Source of the DNA: a virus
Virus record (IMG/VR): IMGVR_UViG_3300026544_000012
Coordinates: 1-35,392 of that record
DNA: 35,392 bases
Strand: one strand, 5' to 3'
A program made the position numbers and the translations under genes. Each line of letters opens with the position of its first letter. Position 1 is the stretch's first letter. The notes below the pieces were generated by a model. The model saw only the letters and a program-made list of their open reading frames with translations. It was not told the DNA's origin and ran no database searches. This document shows, piece by piece, positions 1-8,539 of this stretch.

Positions 1-665
1 GGAGAAGTCAATTTACCTCCAGCTATTACCGCACCACCATGCTCTGTCCATTTACTTGGATCATTAAATTCAACATCTTCATTCAACTCCTGCCCCAACG
101 TAGCCCCATCAGCAAGGTCATAGCTCAACCGCATCCCACTGAACGCAGGGTTATCCACACCAGCATTCTGCAAGATTCGCTCGAAGTCGCTGACGTAGTT
201 GCCCCCTCCGTGGAACGTAGCCCCAAGAGGTAGTGGGTCACTCATCAACTGGATACTCTTACCTGTTGGCACAGGTAAATTATTAATGACTCCGTAGGTC
301 TGGTTGTCCGCCTCGGTATGTGGTGGAGCAATCTGCGCCAAGTCACACGGGCCGCTATCATCATACGCCCACGTCACCACATCCGATCCGATGAACGGCA
401 CAGCCATGACGATCCCCATTTGTTTCTTGTTATGAGGATGAAACTGAACACTTACAGGATGAACCGGTGCGGCACCATTAATCACTACACTGATCTGGTC
501 TTTCACCGGACAAGTCTCGGCCATAGGACGATCCCAACGAACCAGGATACCGTCTGGTTGACCGGGGATAATGGTGGAACTGATGACCTTGGGGACACCG
601 GTAGACGGATGATTCCCTGACACCATGTTTCTACCTAAGTAGACACCTACTCCTAATTGAGCCAT
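1..665 (-). CDS. Phage tip / receptor-binding structural protein, 5' part only (runs off left edge)
   Basis: The reading frame starts at ATG 663-665, behind a GGAG ribosome site, and stays open to the left edge, giving the first 221 residues. The first ~120 residues (start MAQLGVGVYLGRNMVSG) look like a beta-sandwich or Ig-like domain, with a stretch VVTWAYDDSGPCDL typical of such folds. After about residue 195 a second module begins (FNDPSKWTEHGG) that resembles the start of carbohydrate-binding or concanavalin-like modules in phage tip proteins. It is the last gene of the virion module, just after the spike-base gene, which fits a distal receptor-binding role. That role is inferred from position and composition; no catalytic motif is visible. 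Confidence 0.7.
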   Translation of the reverse strand, partial: MAQLGVGVYLGRNMVSGNHPSTGVPKVISSTIIPGQPDGILVRWDRPMAETCPVKDQISVVINGAAPVHPVSVQFHPHNKKQMGIVMAVPFIGSDVVTWAYDDSGPCDLAQIAPPHTEADNQTYGVINNLPVPTGKSIQLMSDPLPLGATFHGGGNYVSDFERILQNAGVDNPAFSGMRLSYDLADGATLGQELNEDVEFNDPSKWTEHGGAVIAGGKLTS

Positions 666-687
666 TATAATTCTCCATCAACGGGTG

Positions 688-927
688 TTATCGCCAAATA
701 ACCAAATCAGTAGCAGTAGTACCTGTAGCAAGAATCTTTGAGGCTCTTAGCGGAAGATCCCGTCCCGCTGGAACACTTTTATGGGTTGCAGTAGAACCGT
801 CGGGCATCTCAACCGCCAGATCACCGTCACCGCCAATGTAAATCGAATGTGGGGTAAAAGGCAGCTTTTGAGTGTCACTGGGTTGAACATCAAGTACGGA
901 TACTGCTGGGTCATTGTAATAACTCAT
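688..927 (-). CDS. Spike base protein, RCAP_Rcc01079-like
   Basis: This 79-residue protein matches the small spike-base family first named in the Rhodobacter capsulatus gene transfer agent. Family traits visible here are the VQPSDTQKLPFTP segment, IYIGGDGDLAVEMPDG, a P-A-G-x-x-L-P-x-R segment and the C-terminal ILATGTTATDLVIW. Its length is usual for the family. The product is thought to form a small beta-structured trimer at the base of a tail spike. AGGAG precedes the ATG. It lies between the large 802-residue protein and the truncated tip protein, consistent with assembly of a distal spike. The family call is from remembered motif similarity. Confidence 0.75.
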   Translation of the reverse strand: MSYYNDPAVSVLDVQPSDTQKLPFTPHSIYIGGDGDLAVEMPDGSTATHKSVPAGRDLPLRASKILATGTTATDLVIWR

Positions 928-943
928 GATTTTCTCCTATAGT

Positions 944-3352
944 TTATGATCTGACACAATCCAGAATCTTCTCTAACTTATCAACCAACTTTTCAGTTGA
1001 TTTCAGTGCTTCTTTTGCAGGGACTTTCTTCTGCTCATTCTCTTCTTCACCGGTCGGAATGGTAACTTCGATTGTGTCTGGAATGGTGTCATGATCAACG
1101 AAAAGATCATTTTCACCTTTCTTTGCAGAGTATTGTGTTTCCGGCTTTTTATCAACAGTTATGTCCTCAGCCGATGCGTTACCATTCACCGCTTCAAGAG
1201 CTTGTTTTCTGGTCTTACCGAGGAACTGATGTTCACCTTCAGGCGTAACCCGATACCACCCTGTAGACTTGGAATCATCCCCCTTTGTCTCGTTGTAAAT
1301 CTCCAGCTTTGCCCCAGTCTTAGGGTCAGTGTAAACAAGCCGATTGGTCTCAGGATTACGTTTTAAGTTTTTCCGGGTAATCGGTTGTGAAAATTCAGCA
1401 GGTTTAGCAGTTTCCTGAGCCTCAGGCACTGCTGGGGAGACTTTCTCCTTCTGTTTCTCACCAAGAGCCGCCTGAACCTGAGAATGGGCCTCAATAGCGT
1501 TGTTGCCGTCCTGTTTGATCGAGACACGACCGTCGGGAGTATCAATCTCCCATGTGGTCTCAGCACCATCAACAATCTTCTCTGCACCCATTTCTTCCAG
1601 AAGTTTTGCAGCCTGTTGATGAGATCCGGGTTTAACCGGTTCAACTTCGGCTGTTTCCTCTGTCGGGGCCTTAGCGGTCTCTTCAGTTTTCGGACTTTTC
1701 TCTTGAGTTTCGATCAGGTTCTTTTTTTCATTCTTTACTTTTTCCAGAGCTGCTTCAAACTCCGGAATTCTTTTGTCCCCTTTTTTGAGACCTTTCAGAC
1801 TTTTCTGGATACTTTCAATTTGAGCATCGACTTGATCAACAGACCGAGAATTATCAAGCTCCTCGACCTCTATAACCCCCTCAGCGTTGGGCTGTCCTTT
1901 CTCAGGAGCAGGAGTTGGGGCCGGGGTTTCACCAGTCTCAGGAGTTGGGGCAGGGGTTTCACCAGTCTCAGGAGTTGGGGCCGGGGTGTTTTCCTTTACC
2001 ATGGCCTCCAATTCAACAGCTCTTGCTTTTTCCTGCTGCAGAGCAACTTCAAGCTGATCATTCCCTACTTGAGGCTCTGCCAGTTGCCCAGTTTCAACAG
2101 TATCGATAAATTCCGCATCATTTTCACCGACGATGATCGGTTTGTTTTCCTCAATCATCGGTTTGGTTGAATCAAGCCAGAATTTAGCTAATTCAGGATC
2201 ATCTTTGGCCAGTGATTTGTAGACCTTTTGAACAGCAACAAGTCTTGCATCAATAGGAGCATCACCGTCGGAAAGTGCTTTCTGTAGTTGTTTCCCTTCG
2301 CTTGTCTCTGCAAAATTCCCGGTTCCTGCGAGAACCACGGACATAATAATTGTTGGCCCGATTACAGCTTTAATATCTTCCCAGCCCGGATCGTTCTCTG
2401 ACTGACCAAATTCATATTGAAGTTTTTGCCCACCGTACTCCTGAATCAGTTCCATCGGGACTTCTGATGCAACACTTGCCGTCAATTCTTTTACCAAGTT
2501 GACAACGGGACTACCGGGCTTTTTAATTGCTCCTGTTATCAGCTTACCCACTTGTTTTTTAGGGAAGAGTTTACGGAGAATTCCTCCCATTTTAACACCG
2601 GCATAAGACTGGAGTGCTTCTAATCCACCCTCAACAGCACCTCGTGAGTTGGCATATATGATTTTTTCAGTTTCGGATAGTTTTTTACCCCCTGCAGCCT
2701 CAGTAGCAACCGTTTCATCGTAAGCTTCCTGAGCAGTTCCTCCCCAGAATTGAGTACCGATTCCGGCAATACCCAACCCGGACACTGCTGATGGAACCAA
2801 CATCCCCAGAGATTCGAACGCAGGATTGATCCACCCTCTCATATTCCAAGCAGAGTCCTGTCTGGCTGACTCACTGGCAAGTGATTCACCGAAAAGGTAA
2901 GGGTGTTCTTCTCTGATCTGTTTAAAAAACTCAGCAGCCCCTGCCGCACCCTCTTCCGCTTCTTTACCTTGTTCCCCATAACTGGGGGTGATCCACTCGA
3001 TGGCTTTGTACGCTTGCTCGATACCACGTAAAGTACCGCTACCAACTCCTGCTGCGACATCACCGACACCACCCCAGAAACCTTCTCCAGTCCTTCGACT
3101 GTTGACCCGGTCAGCATCCTCCTGTTCCAACCTGTCCATCTCCTGAAAATCCTCGAAGGTGAGTATTTTGGTTGGTTCAGGTTCCTGTGGCTCCTGTGGC
3201 TCCTGTGGCTCTTCATTCAGCAAGTCACTGAAATATCCGTCACTGAACAAGTCTTGACTCACTAACTGATCGGACTCTTCTTCATTGAGAGTGTCACTAT
3301 CATCATTCAGCAGATCATCAAAATATCCAGATGTTGTAAGATCAGTTTTCAT
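944..3352 (-). CDS. Large internal virion / ejection-type protein
   Basis: An 802-residue protein without a recognised enzyme motif. The acidic N-terminus carries two copies of a GYF(D/S)DLLN motif (about residues 9 and 39), then a PQE repeat linker. Residues ~95-340 are alanine/glycine-rich and helical, with a GAVEGGLEAL stretch, as in the membrane-active part of large ejection proteins. Residues ~430-620 form a low-complexity coiled-coil and proline linker, including three near-identical TPAPTPETGE units encoded by a 30-bp DNA repeat. The C-terminal ~200 residues hold two small mixed domains (WEIDTPDGRVSIKQDG; TGWYRVTPEGEHQFLG). Comparable phages often encode much larger proteins here. Role inferred from position at the end of the ejection block. 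Confidence 0.6.
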   Translation of the reverse strand: MKTDLTTSGYFDDLLNDDSDTLNEEESDQLVSQDLFSDGYFSDLLNEEPQEPQEPQEPEPTKILTFEDFQEMDRLEQEDADRVNSRRTGEGFWGGVGDVAAGVGSGTLRGIEQAYKAIEWITPSYGEQGKEAEEGAAGAAEFFKQIREEHPYLFGESLASESARQDSAWNMRGWINPAFESLGMLVPSAVSGLGIAGIGTQFWGGTAQEAYDETVATEAAGGKKLSETEKIIYANSRGAVEGGLEALQSYAGVKMGGILRKLFPKKQVGKLITGAIKKPGSPVVNLVKELTASVASEVPMELIQEYGGQKLQYEFGQSENDPGWEDIKAVIGPTIIMSVVLAGTGNFAETSEGKQLQKALSDGDAPIDARLVAVQKVYKSLAKDDPELAKFWLDSTKPMIEENKPIIVGENDAEFIDTVETGQLAEPQVGNDQLEVALQQEKARAVELEAMVKENTPAPTPETGETPAPTPETGETPAPTPAPEKGQPNAEGVIEVEELDNSRSVDQVDAQIESIQKSLKGLKKGDKRIPEFEAALEKVKNEKKNLIETQEKSPKTEETAKAPTEETAEVEPVKPGSHQQAAKLLEEMGAEKIVDGAETTWEIDTPDGRVSIKQDGNNAIEAHSQVQAALGEKQKEKVSPAVPEAQETAKPAEFSQPITRKNLKRNPETNRLVYTDPKTGAKLEIYNETKGDDSKSTGWYRVTPEGEHQFLGKTRKQALEAVNGNASAEDITVDKKPETQYSAKKGENDLFVDHDTIPDTIEVTIPTGEEENEQKKVPAKEALKSTEKLVDKLEKILDCVRS
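1911..1987 (-). repeat. 30-bp tandem repeat coding a Pro/Thr linker
   Basis: Two full 30-bp units (1911-1940 and 1941-1970) differ by one base and are followed by a partial third (1971-1987). In the minus-strand reading frame they encode repeated TPAPTPETGE, a flexible linker in the 802-residue virion protein. Copy number could change by slippage without shifting the frame. Confidence 0.85.
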
Positions 3353-3361
3353 AGAATCTCA

Positions 3362-4372
3362 CTAAGGTGCAGGTTCATCAAGAAGTCCAACCTCTTGAAC
3401 TGGTGGCTTGGATTTCGCCCAGAGTGCATTTCTTTGATCGGTCAAATTAGGTTGAGCGGGTTCCCCGGGAGATTCCCCCGTAGGTTTTCCGGGTACTGTC
3501 TCCATAATGGCTCTGTAAAACGCTGGCCGTTCTTTCCTGTACAGGCTCGTTAAGATGGAGAATCGTTGTGGGTCTTTATTTGACAACCCTGCGACAAGCT
3601 CAATGGCATTTTTCTTGTCAGCTATACCGAGGGCGGCTTTATAGTTTGAAACACTCATGCCGTAAGTTTTGGCTTTCTTTCCTTCCTCTGCTTTAGTCTG
3701 TTTCTCCTCTTTTTTCTTTTGTATGCTCTCCCATTCTTTATCTGCGTAAAGCTTTGCTCTCTCAGGCCACATGTGACCTTCCTTCATGGCATCTTCCATC
3801 AGAACTGACTTAGTTTTCCACTCGTCGTAAAGCTCGGGGCCGAATTTAGATTTAATAGCTGTCTCATTGTACTTGGTCGTTCCATCCTCCATTGTGATGA
3901 TGAATTCGCCCATGTTGATATCTTCCCCGGTCTTGGCTTTAATATCATCGGCATATTGTTTAAATGTATCGTCAAAAAGAATCTGCCGGGCCTGTTTACT
4001 TTGACCAGCATTAAATTTATCTGAACCGTTAGTCCCATCTTTTGCTTCTGCTGCACTGATGGGCCGGGTTTTTTCTACAATATCATCCCCGTAAACATTG
4101 ACAGCCACTTGTTTTCCACCGTCGATATCTCGCCAAGATTTAATTTCCTTGCTCTTTTGTCTGTCCTCACGGGCATTTTTGTCATCGAGAATACCCTTGT
4201 CATAGGTTCTCTTTTCATCCCTGACAGTGGTGTCATGCTCCCATCCAAGTTTCCGGAAGCTCTCTTTGCGAAGTTCGTCTGCTTCAGCATGAACTTCATG
4301 CCACATTTCATCACCGATTTTAGATATACCGATACCCGCACCAGTCATCAATCCTGCACTCAAATAACTCAT
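3362..4372 (-). CDS. Putative internal virion protein
   Basis: A 336-residue, charged, mostly helical protein with no family I recognise. The N-terminus is a short glycine/methionine segment (MSYLSAGLMTGAGIGISKIG) followed by a long Lys/Glu-rich region with coiled-coil character (about residues 20-90 and 190-250) and a proline-rich tail. It overlaps the upstream 277-residue gene by ATGA, so the two are probably translationally coupled. Position between the glycine-rich and the 802-residue proteins makes it a likely member of the set of proteins packed in the capsid and ejected with DNA. Function is inferred from context alone. Confidence 0.6.
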   Translation of the reverse strand: MSYLSAGLMTGAGIGISKIGDEMWHEVHAEADELRKESFRKLGWEHDTTVRDEKRTYDKGILDDKNAREDRQKSKEIKSWRDIDGGKQVAVNVYGDDIVEKTRPISAAEAKDGTNGSDKFNAGQSKQARQILFDDTFKQYADDIKAKTGEDINMGEFIITMEDGTTKYNETAIKSKFGPELYDEWKTKSVLMEDAMKEGHMWPERAKLYADKEWESIQKKKEEKQTKAEEGKKAKTYGMSVSNYKAALGIADKKNAIELVAGLSNKDPQRFSILTSLYRKERPAFYRAIMETVPGKPTGESPGEPAQPNLTDQRNALWAKSKPPVQEVGLLDEPAP

Positions 4373-5202
4373 GAAAGAAGTCCTCCTGCCCCGGTGGCCA
4401 ATGTTTCTTTCATTGTCGCACCCGGTTTAAATGGATTCTGTGGTTGTGGGGCCTGTAGACTGTTTGGATCCACCAGACCTTTTTTTGGTGCGTTTATAGC
4501 AGCTTTTTTCATGGTCTCGGTTGCGTCAACCCTTTGTGCCGTTTGTGTGACATCCTGTCCATTGACTTGTGCTTGAGCAGAAGCCGCCAACTGTGCGTCT
4601 CTTGCTGCTTCTTCCTTACTGATTTCACCTGTTGCCATTCGCTCTTTGTAGTACTTTTGGACGACTTTTGCGATTATGATCTTTGTGTCGTCCTCAGTCG
4701 GTTTCACATTGATTTTTCCAGCGGCTTGAGCCAGTTCCATGACGTCTGTTACAACTTCAGTCCCAGCAACAATTAACACTGCTTTATCAAATGGTTGACC
4801 TTGGCGTTCACCTTCTTGAATGACCCTGCTAATGACACCGTAAGAGGCAGCAGCAATCTCTTCATGAGGTGAATCAACTCCCTGAATTCGTTTCAGAACA
4901 CTTTGTTGTGTTTTCGGGGTGTGAATCAACCGAGTGGCCATGATCTTGAACTTCTCAACATTCTCCATGTCATCTTCATTCAGAGGATTATTTTCGTAAT
5001 CTCGTTCTGGTTGAGGAGTAGCTCCTTGCACTTGGCCGAGTTGTCCCAATTGACTTTGCGGAGGTTGAGCCTGTGGAGGCATCATCCCTTCCTGTTGCAC
5101 AGGAGGTTGCACAGGAGGTTGCATAGGAGGTTGCGGCTGAGGCTGACCCTGAGGCTGAGGCTGACCCTGAGGGGGTAACATACCTTGATTCACGTCCATC
5201 AT
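4369..5202 (-). CDS. Putative virion protein with Pro/Gln-rich N-terminus
   Basis: A 277-residue protein. Residues ~9-65 are a low-complexity PQ-rich tract (repeats of PQGQPQPQ and QPPVQPP). Residues ~75-200 form a compact helical domain (GVISRVIQEGERQGQPFDKA, then a VVTDVMELAQAAG helix). The C-terminus is Ala/Gln-rich. An AAGGAG-like site precedes the ATG. The stop codon overlaps the start of the next gene by ATGA. This layout, a disordered N-terminus plus one helical domain, is common in proteins of the ejection block of podovirus-like phages. I do not recognise a named family. Confidence 0.6.
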   Translation of the reverse strand: MMDVNQGMLPPQGQPQPQGQPQPQPPMQPPVQPPVQQEGMMPPQAQPPQSQLGQLGQVQGATPQPERDYENNPLNEDDMENVEKFKIMATRLIHTPKTQQSVLKRIQGVDSPHEEIAAASYGVISRVIQEGERQGQPFDKAVLIVAGTEVVTDVMELAQAAGKINVKPTEDDTKIIIAKVVQKYYKERMATGEISKEEAARDAQLAASAQAQVNGQDVTQTAQRVDATETMKKAAINAPKKGLVDPNSLQAPQPQNPFKPGATMKETLATGAGGLLS

Positions 5203-5209
5203 TTACTCC

Positions 5210-6013
5210 TTATGCGTGAAGTACACCACGTCTACGGGTGACATTATTTGTTTGGCTATTTTTCCAACCCTTACTGAGGCTGACCCGTGGTTCACTGAGA
5301 CTGACATCAGCTTGCAGATTTAACCGGTTGCTTTCAGCAGCTTCTTTATCTGCTTTGGCTTTAATCTTGGCAGCATCTGCAGTCCCCATACCCTGAAGCA
5401 GTCCCCCGCCCAGTGTCATCATTGCTGCCATCCCTTTATCACTGGTGAGACCGTCAAGCATCTTACCCGCTGCACCTTTAACGGTGAAACCCTGACTGGT
5501 GGCTTCATTGGCTGCACTGTCAACTGCAGTGTCAACCGCAGTGTCATTAGCACCTACAATGATATTTTCACTGCTGTTGGGAACTCCGGCCTGTATTGCC
5601 ATGTCACCTGTTTGAGCTACAGCGTCGCCATTACCAAGCGCAATATTAGTGGCTTTACTTCCTCCAGCATCACCAACGGCCCCGGCTTTATCAATATTTC
5701 TGGCAGACTCACCGGCTGTTTCCCCGGTCAAACCTTTAGTCCCTTCCACTGCTTTACTGGAGGCCGCACCATATCCAGCAAATCCTCCGGCAAGACCACC
5801 TGATAAAGCACCCATTTTCATGCTGTCACCAATGTCTTCGCCAAGGATCGCTCCTGTGATGCCTCCTGCGATTGCTCCAGCTACAGCTCCTGCCATCGCT
5901 CCTGCTGCCACTGCAGCTACAGCTCCAAGACCAGCGGTAACTGCCGCACCTGCTACCATACCGCCTACCGCTGTTCCTGCATATGCTCCCACTACTACTA
6001 CTACCGCTGGCAT
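5210..6013 (-). CDS. Glycine/alanine-zipper membrane-active virion protein
   Basis: A 267-residue protein whose first ~85 residues are almost entirely Ala, Gly and Val, with GxxxG-type spacing (for example AGAMAGAVAGAIAGGITGAI). That pattern is typical of glycine-zipper segments that pack in membranes. The middle is polar and Asn/Asp/Thr-rich; the last ~60 residues contain a helical KIKAKADKEAAES segment and a basic end (RRRGVLHA). A clear AAGGAG site precedes the ATG. It overlaps the preceding GNAT-like gene by 13 bp. The likely role is forming part of the DNA-ejection conduit through the host envelope; this is inferred from composition and position. Confidence 0.65.
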   Translation of the reverse strand: MPAVVVVVGAYAGTAVGGMVAGAAVTAGLGAVAAVAAGAMAGAVAGAIAGGITGAILGEDIGDSMKMGALSGGLAGGFAGYGAASSKAVEGTKGLTGETAGESARNIDKAGAVGDAGGSKATNIALGNGDAVAQTGDMAIQAGVPNSSENIIVGANDTAVDTAVDSAANEATSQGFTVKGAAGKMLDGLTSDKGMAAMMTLGGGLLQGMGTADAAKIKAKADKEAAESNRLNLQADVSLSEPRVSLSKGWKNSQTNNVTRRRGVLHA

Positions 6014-6480
6014 AAGAATGTCTCCTTATCTAGTCCTAGAATTGTTTGATCGTGAAGTATCCCATTCTTTCTGAAACTTTTGGTCATAACTCCTTGTTCG
6101 ATCATACCGACTTTCCTTGCAAATACTTTTGCTGGTTTGTTGAATTCCGGGACAAAAGTGCAGATTTTTTCACACACATTTGCATGATCCTCAAAAAACC
6201 ATTTAGCTGCTCTGCGTACATCATGTACCGCCTGAATACCTCTTCCTTTTGGTTTAATCATGGTGTGAACGTCGTACAGCACCAGAGTAAGAGGAACCAG
6301 CATCAGTAATACATATTCGCTCGGTTGAAGCATCCATACCATGGGGAACGATAACAATGTGCTGCCGAGACTCTTGTTATCCATATCAGTGTGATCATCG
6401 CTGATATCAGGGAGGATTGCCGGATGAGTCATGAAACTGTTGGCAATATCTCTCCCTACTTTGTTATGTGCCAACCTCAT
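6001..6480 (-). CDS. GNAT-fold acyltransferase-like phage protein (P22 gp14 / DUF2824-like)
   Basis: A 159-residue protein that looks like a GNAT-type N-acetyltransferase. It opens with an IANSFMTHPAILPDISDD segment, then a beta strand pair (YVLLMLVPLTLVLYDVHTM), then KPKGRGIQAVHD, which fits the acetyl-CoA-binding R/Q-x-x-G-x-G loop, and the FNKPAKVFARKVGMIEQGV helix-strand seen near the GNAT C-terminus. Proteins of this type sit among the ejection genes of many podoviruses, with P22 gp14 as a likely relative. Whether it is still an enzyme cannot be told. Its start overlaps the stop of the Hint-domain gene by ATGA. Confidence 0.6.
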   Translation of the reverse strand: MRLAHNKVGRDIANSFMTHPAILPDISDDHTDMDNKSLGSTLLSFPMVWMLQPSEYVLLMLVPLTLVLYDVHTMIKPKGRGIQAVHDVRRAAKWFFEDHANVCEKICTFVPEFNKPAKVFARKVGMIEQGVMTKSFRKNGILHDQTILGLDKETFLCQR

Positions 6481-8060
6481 ACATCAACCAACTCTCTGTC
6501 AGTCCCGATAAGGGCAAGCCCTGACACCACTGTTCCCTCGACATTCCAAGTACAAGTTTCACCCATGAGGAAAGTATAAACGAATTCTTCATCACTTTCA
6601 TAATAACGTGCGTCAAGCCGGACATCCTCTCCATCAATGTTCTGACCGAGATCACCCATTTTAATTTGAGTGACAAGATCATCGGTAAACTCGAGAGGAG
6701 TTGCGATGACTTGCTTCATAGTTCCGTCCTTGAGTTCAACGAACGTCGGGAAGCTTTTGATAATCTCATTGTCCATAGCGGCTTTGTTGAATGCTCCCCA
6801 CTTGCCGTTCGCTAAGAGGAAAGGGTGTTCCCCGGTAAAGACAACGTAATCATGATCTTTCAATTTCCACAACACTCGCCCGGCAACAGGTACTTTCTCA
6901 ACACCATTGACTCTATTTACGGAACCGTTTGCACCCATGAGTTTGTCACCCTCACGGACATCACGAACTTTGATCAAATCGCCTTCGCTGTTTACAGTGC
7001 ATGTGTCGCCAAGGAAGCAAGAGTGTTCTTCCATCATGTCGTTATTGTAAGGGTCGTAGTTACGGTTGTTATTTGATGTTTGTTTTGGGGGTGGAGCAGG
7101 TGCGGGTGTCGGTGCATATTGGACATTGTTATCTGGTTGAACCTTGACATCAATCTCGTAACCATAAAGGTCTGATAACAGTTTTACATCGTTGACATAC
7201 CGACGGTTTTGGTTGGCCATGATTCTATTTTTTTGATCAGCACTGAGGTCTGGGTCAGTTGCAACCTTTGACAATTCAACATAATTTTGTCGAGTCATTT
7301 TATCATATGATTCGCTGAAGAATTTTCGTGCATCCTCTGCCAGCTCTTTATTAGCAATCACCTCTTGAGATCTGAGCCGGGCCTCATTGGTTTGCACATC
7401 GACATCAGCAGCAATCTGTTGCCGTTCGGTTTGACTCAACTCGCTGAGTTCAGCCAGCCATTTATCAACTTCAAGTTTTTCCTTTAACCGCTGCGCTTCG
7501 CCAAGTTCAGTGAGCTTCAACCGTTCCAATGAGGCATCATTTTGCATGCCCTGACGTTCGGTTTGGCCGGCCTCAGCAAGTTGCGCCCTCTCAAGAGCAG
7601 ACTCGTTTTGCATCCCTTCTTTTTCGAGCATACCGAGATTCCCCAGTGCTTCACCCCGTTCTTTTAATTCATCTCCTGCGTTGGACATGGAGACGTTGGT
7701 GTTGAGCTGGGAGTTGGTGGATCTGGCAACATTGGTGGCATCTTGATTCGTAAGGCCCTGTTTAAGGTATGTCTCAGCGTCCTGTTGAGCAATCGGTAAA
7801 GCAGCGTCAATGGCAGCGGCCTCGGTCGCTTGCGCCCCCATAGAGGAGTTTAATAGCCCCCGATCAGCAACATATTGTTTGCCACTGGTTCTGGCCCGGT
7901 CAATATATTTACTATCATCATCGAGGAGACTATTTAACTGACCCCTGACAGTGTCAGTGTTAGCGTTGACCTCACGCTGTTTTGCCTCGTAGTTGGACGC
8001 TTGAGCAGGTGTGCGATCTTTGTCAAGTATCGACTTTGAATAGTCTTCGCTGGTTGCCAT
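6477..8060 (-). CDS. Coiled-coil ejection protein with a C-terminal Hint domain
   Basis: A 527-residue protein with two parts. Residues ~1-300 are helical and Gln/Glu/Asn-rich with repeats (EGMQNESALERAQLAE, then QGMQNDASLERLKLTE), as in internal virion proteins. A proline hinge (APTPAPAPPPK) and Asn-rich linker lead to a Hint (hedgehog/intein) module at ~348-527. This begins with Cys348 in CFLGDTCTV, continues with DVREGDKLMG, and has the block-B motif TGEHPFLL. The end (TWNVEGTVVSGLAL) resembles the last Hint strand but lacks the His-Asn pair of splicing inteins and any C-extein. It may cleave or ligate at Cys348 rather than splice. AGGAG precedes the ATG. Confidence 0.75.
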   Translation of the reverse strand: MATSEDYSKSILDKDRTPAQASNYEAKQREVNANTDTVRGQLNSLLDDDSKYIDRARTSGKQYVADRGLLNSSMGAQATEAAAIDAALPIAQQDAETYLKQGLTNQDATNVARSTNSQLNTNVSMSNAGDELKERGEALGNLGMLEKEGMQNESALERAQLAEAGQTERQGMQNDASLERLKLTELGEAQRLKEKLEVDKWLAELSELSQTERQQIAADVDVQTNEARLRSQEVIANKELAEDARKFFSESYDKMTRQNYVELSKVATDPDLSADQKNRIMANQNRRYVNDVKLLSDLYGYEIDVKVQPDNNVQYAPTPAPAPPPKQTSNNNRNYDPYNNDMMEEHSCFLGDTCTVNSEGDLIKVRDVREGDKLMGANGSVNRVNGVEKVPVAGRVLWKLKDHDYVVFTGEHPFLLANGKWGAFNKAAMDNEIIKSFPTFVELKDGTMKQVIATPLEFTDDLVTQIKMGDLGQNIDGEDVRLDARYYESDEEFVYTFLMGETCTWNVEGTVVSGLALIGTDRELVDV

Positions 8061-8074
8061 TATTTGCTCCTCTT

Positions 8075-8539
8075 TTACTTGTCGATGTAATCCAAGAAAC
8101 TTTTACTAATCTCAAATGCAGGTGGATTCCAAGACCGCATGTCGTTCAGTCTTCCACCGACTTCTCGCATAATGTCCGTCACTTCTCTCATCGTAAGATT
8201 ACCATCGATCAGGTCAGTTACCGACTGGCACTGGGCTTCGATATCACTGTCCTTGTAACCACTAAGGTTCCAGTTAAATAATACCAGAGCGTAATCTTTG
8301 AAAAATAACAAGTGATCCTTCGTTGTCTTTTCAAAAGCGATCCAATGATACATTTTATTCAAGACATAAGAGGCGTCTTTGATATCAGCAACAGGATTTT
8401 TGTCCTCTTGCATGAGTTTGATATCAGCATAAATATCATGCCACAATTTCTCAAATTCACCAGCGGCCCCCGCCAAAAGACCACGCAACGCCATTTCATT
8501 CGAGAAAAAATTCTTCATTTTCTTTAAAATTTCATTCAT
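8075..8539 (-). CDS. Hypothetical helical protein coupled to the radical SAM genes
   Basis: A 154-residue, largely helical protein of no family I recognise, rich in aromatic residues (MYHWIAF, FFKDYALVLFNWNLSGY). It overlaps the stop of the second radical SAM gene by 8 bp, so translation is probably coupled. It is followed after 14 bp by the Hint-domain protein. It could be an accessory or substrate-recognition subunit for the radical SAM enzymes, or simply a small virion protein. The coupling favours the first reading, but no RiPP-recognition-element motif can be asserted by eye. Confidence 0.6.
   Translation of the reverse strand: MNEILKKMKNFFSNEMALRGLLAGAAGEFEKLWHDIYADIKLMQEDKNPVADIKDASYVLNKMYHWIAFEKTTKDHLLFFKDYALVLFNWNLSGYKDSDIEAQCQSVTDLIDGNLTMREVTDIMREVGGRLNDMRSWNPPAFEISKSFLDYIDK

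Noticed and set aside
1484-2170. Plus-strand open frame of 228 residues
   Set aside because: It is antisense to the 802-residue virion protein, and its repeats merely mirror the Pro-linker DNA repeat.
6477-7019. A splicing intein in the coiled-coil protein
   Set aside because: There is no C-terminal His-Asn, no nucleophile after it and no C-extein, so protein splicing is not expected. A Hint-type cleavage domain fits better.
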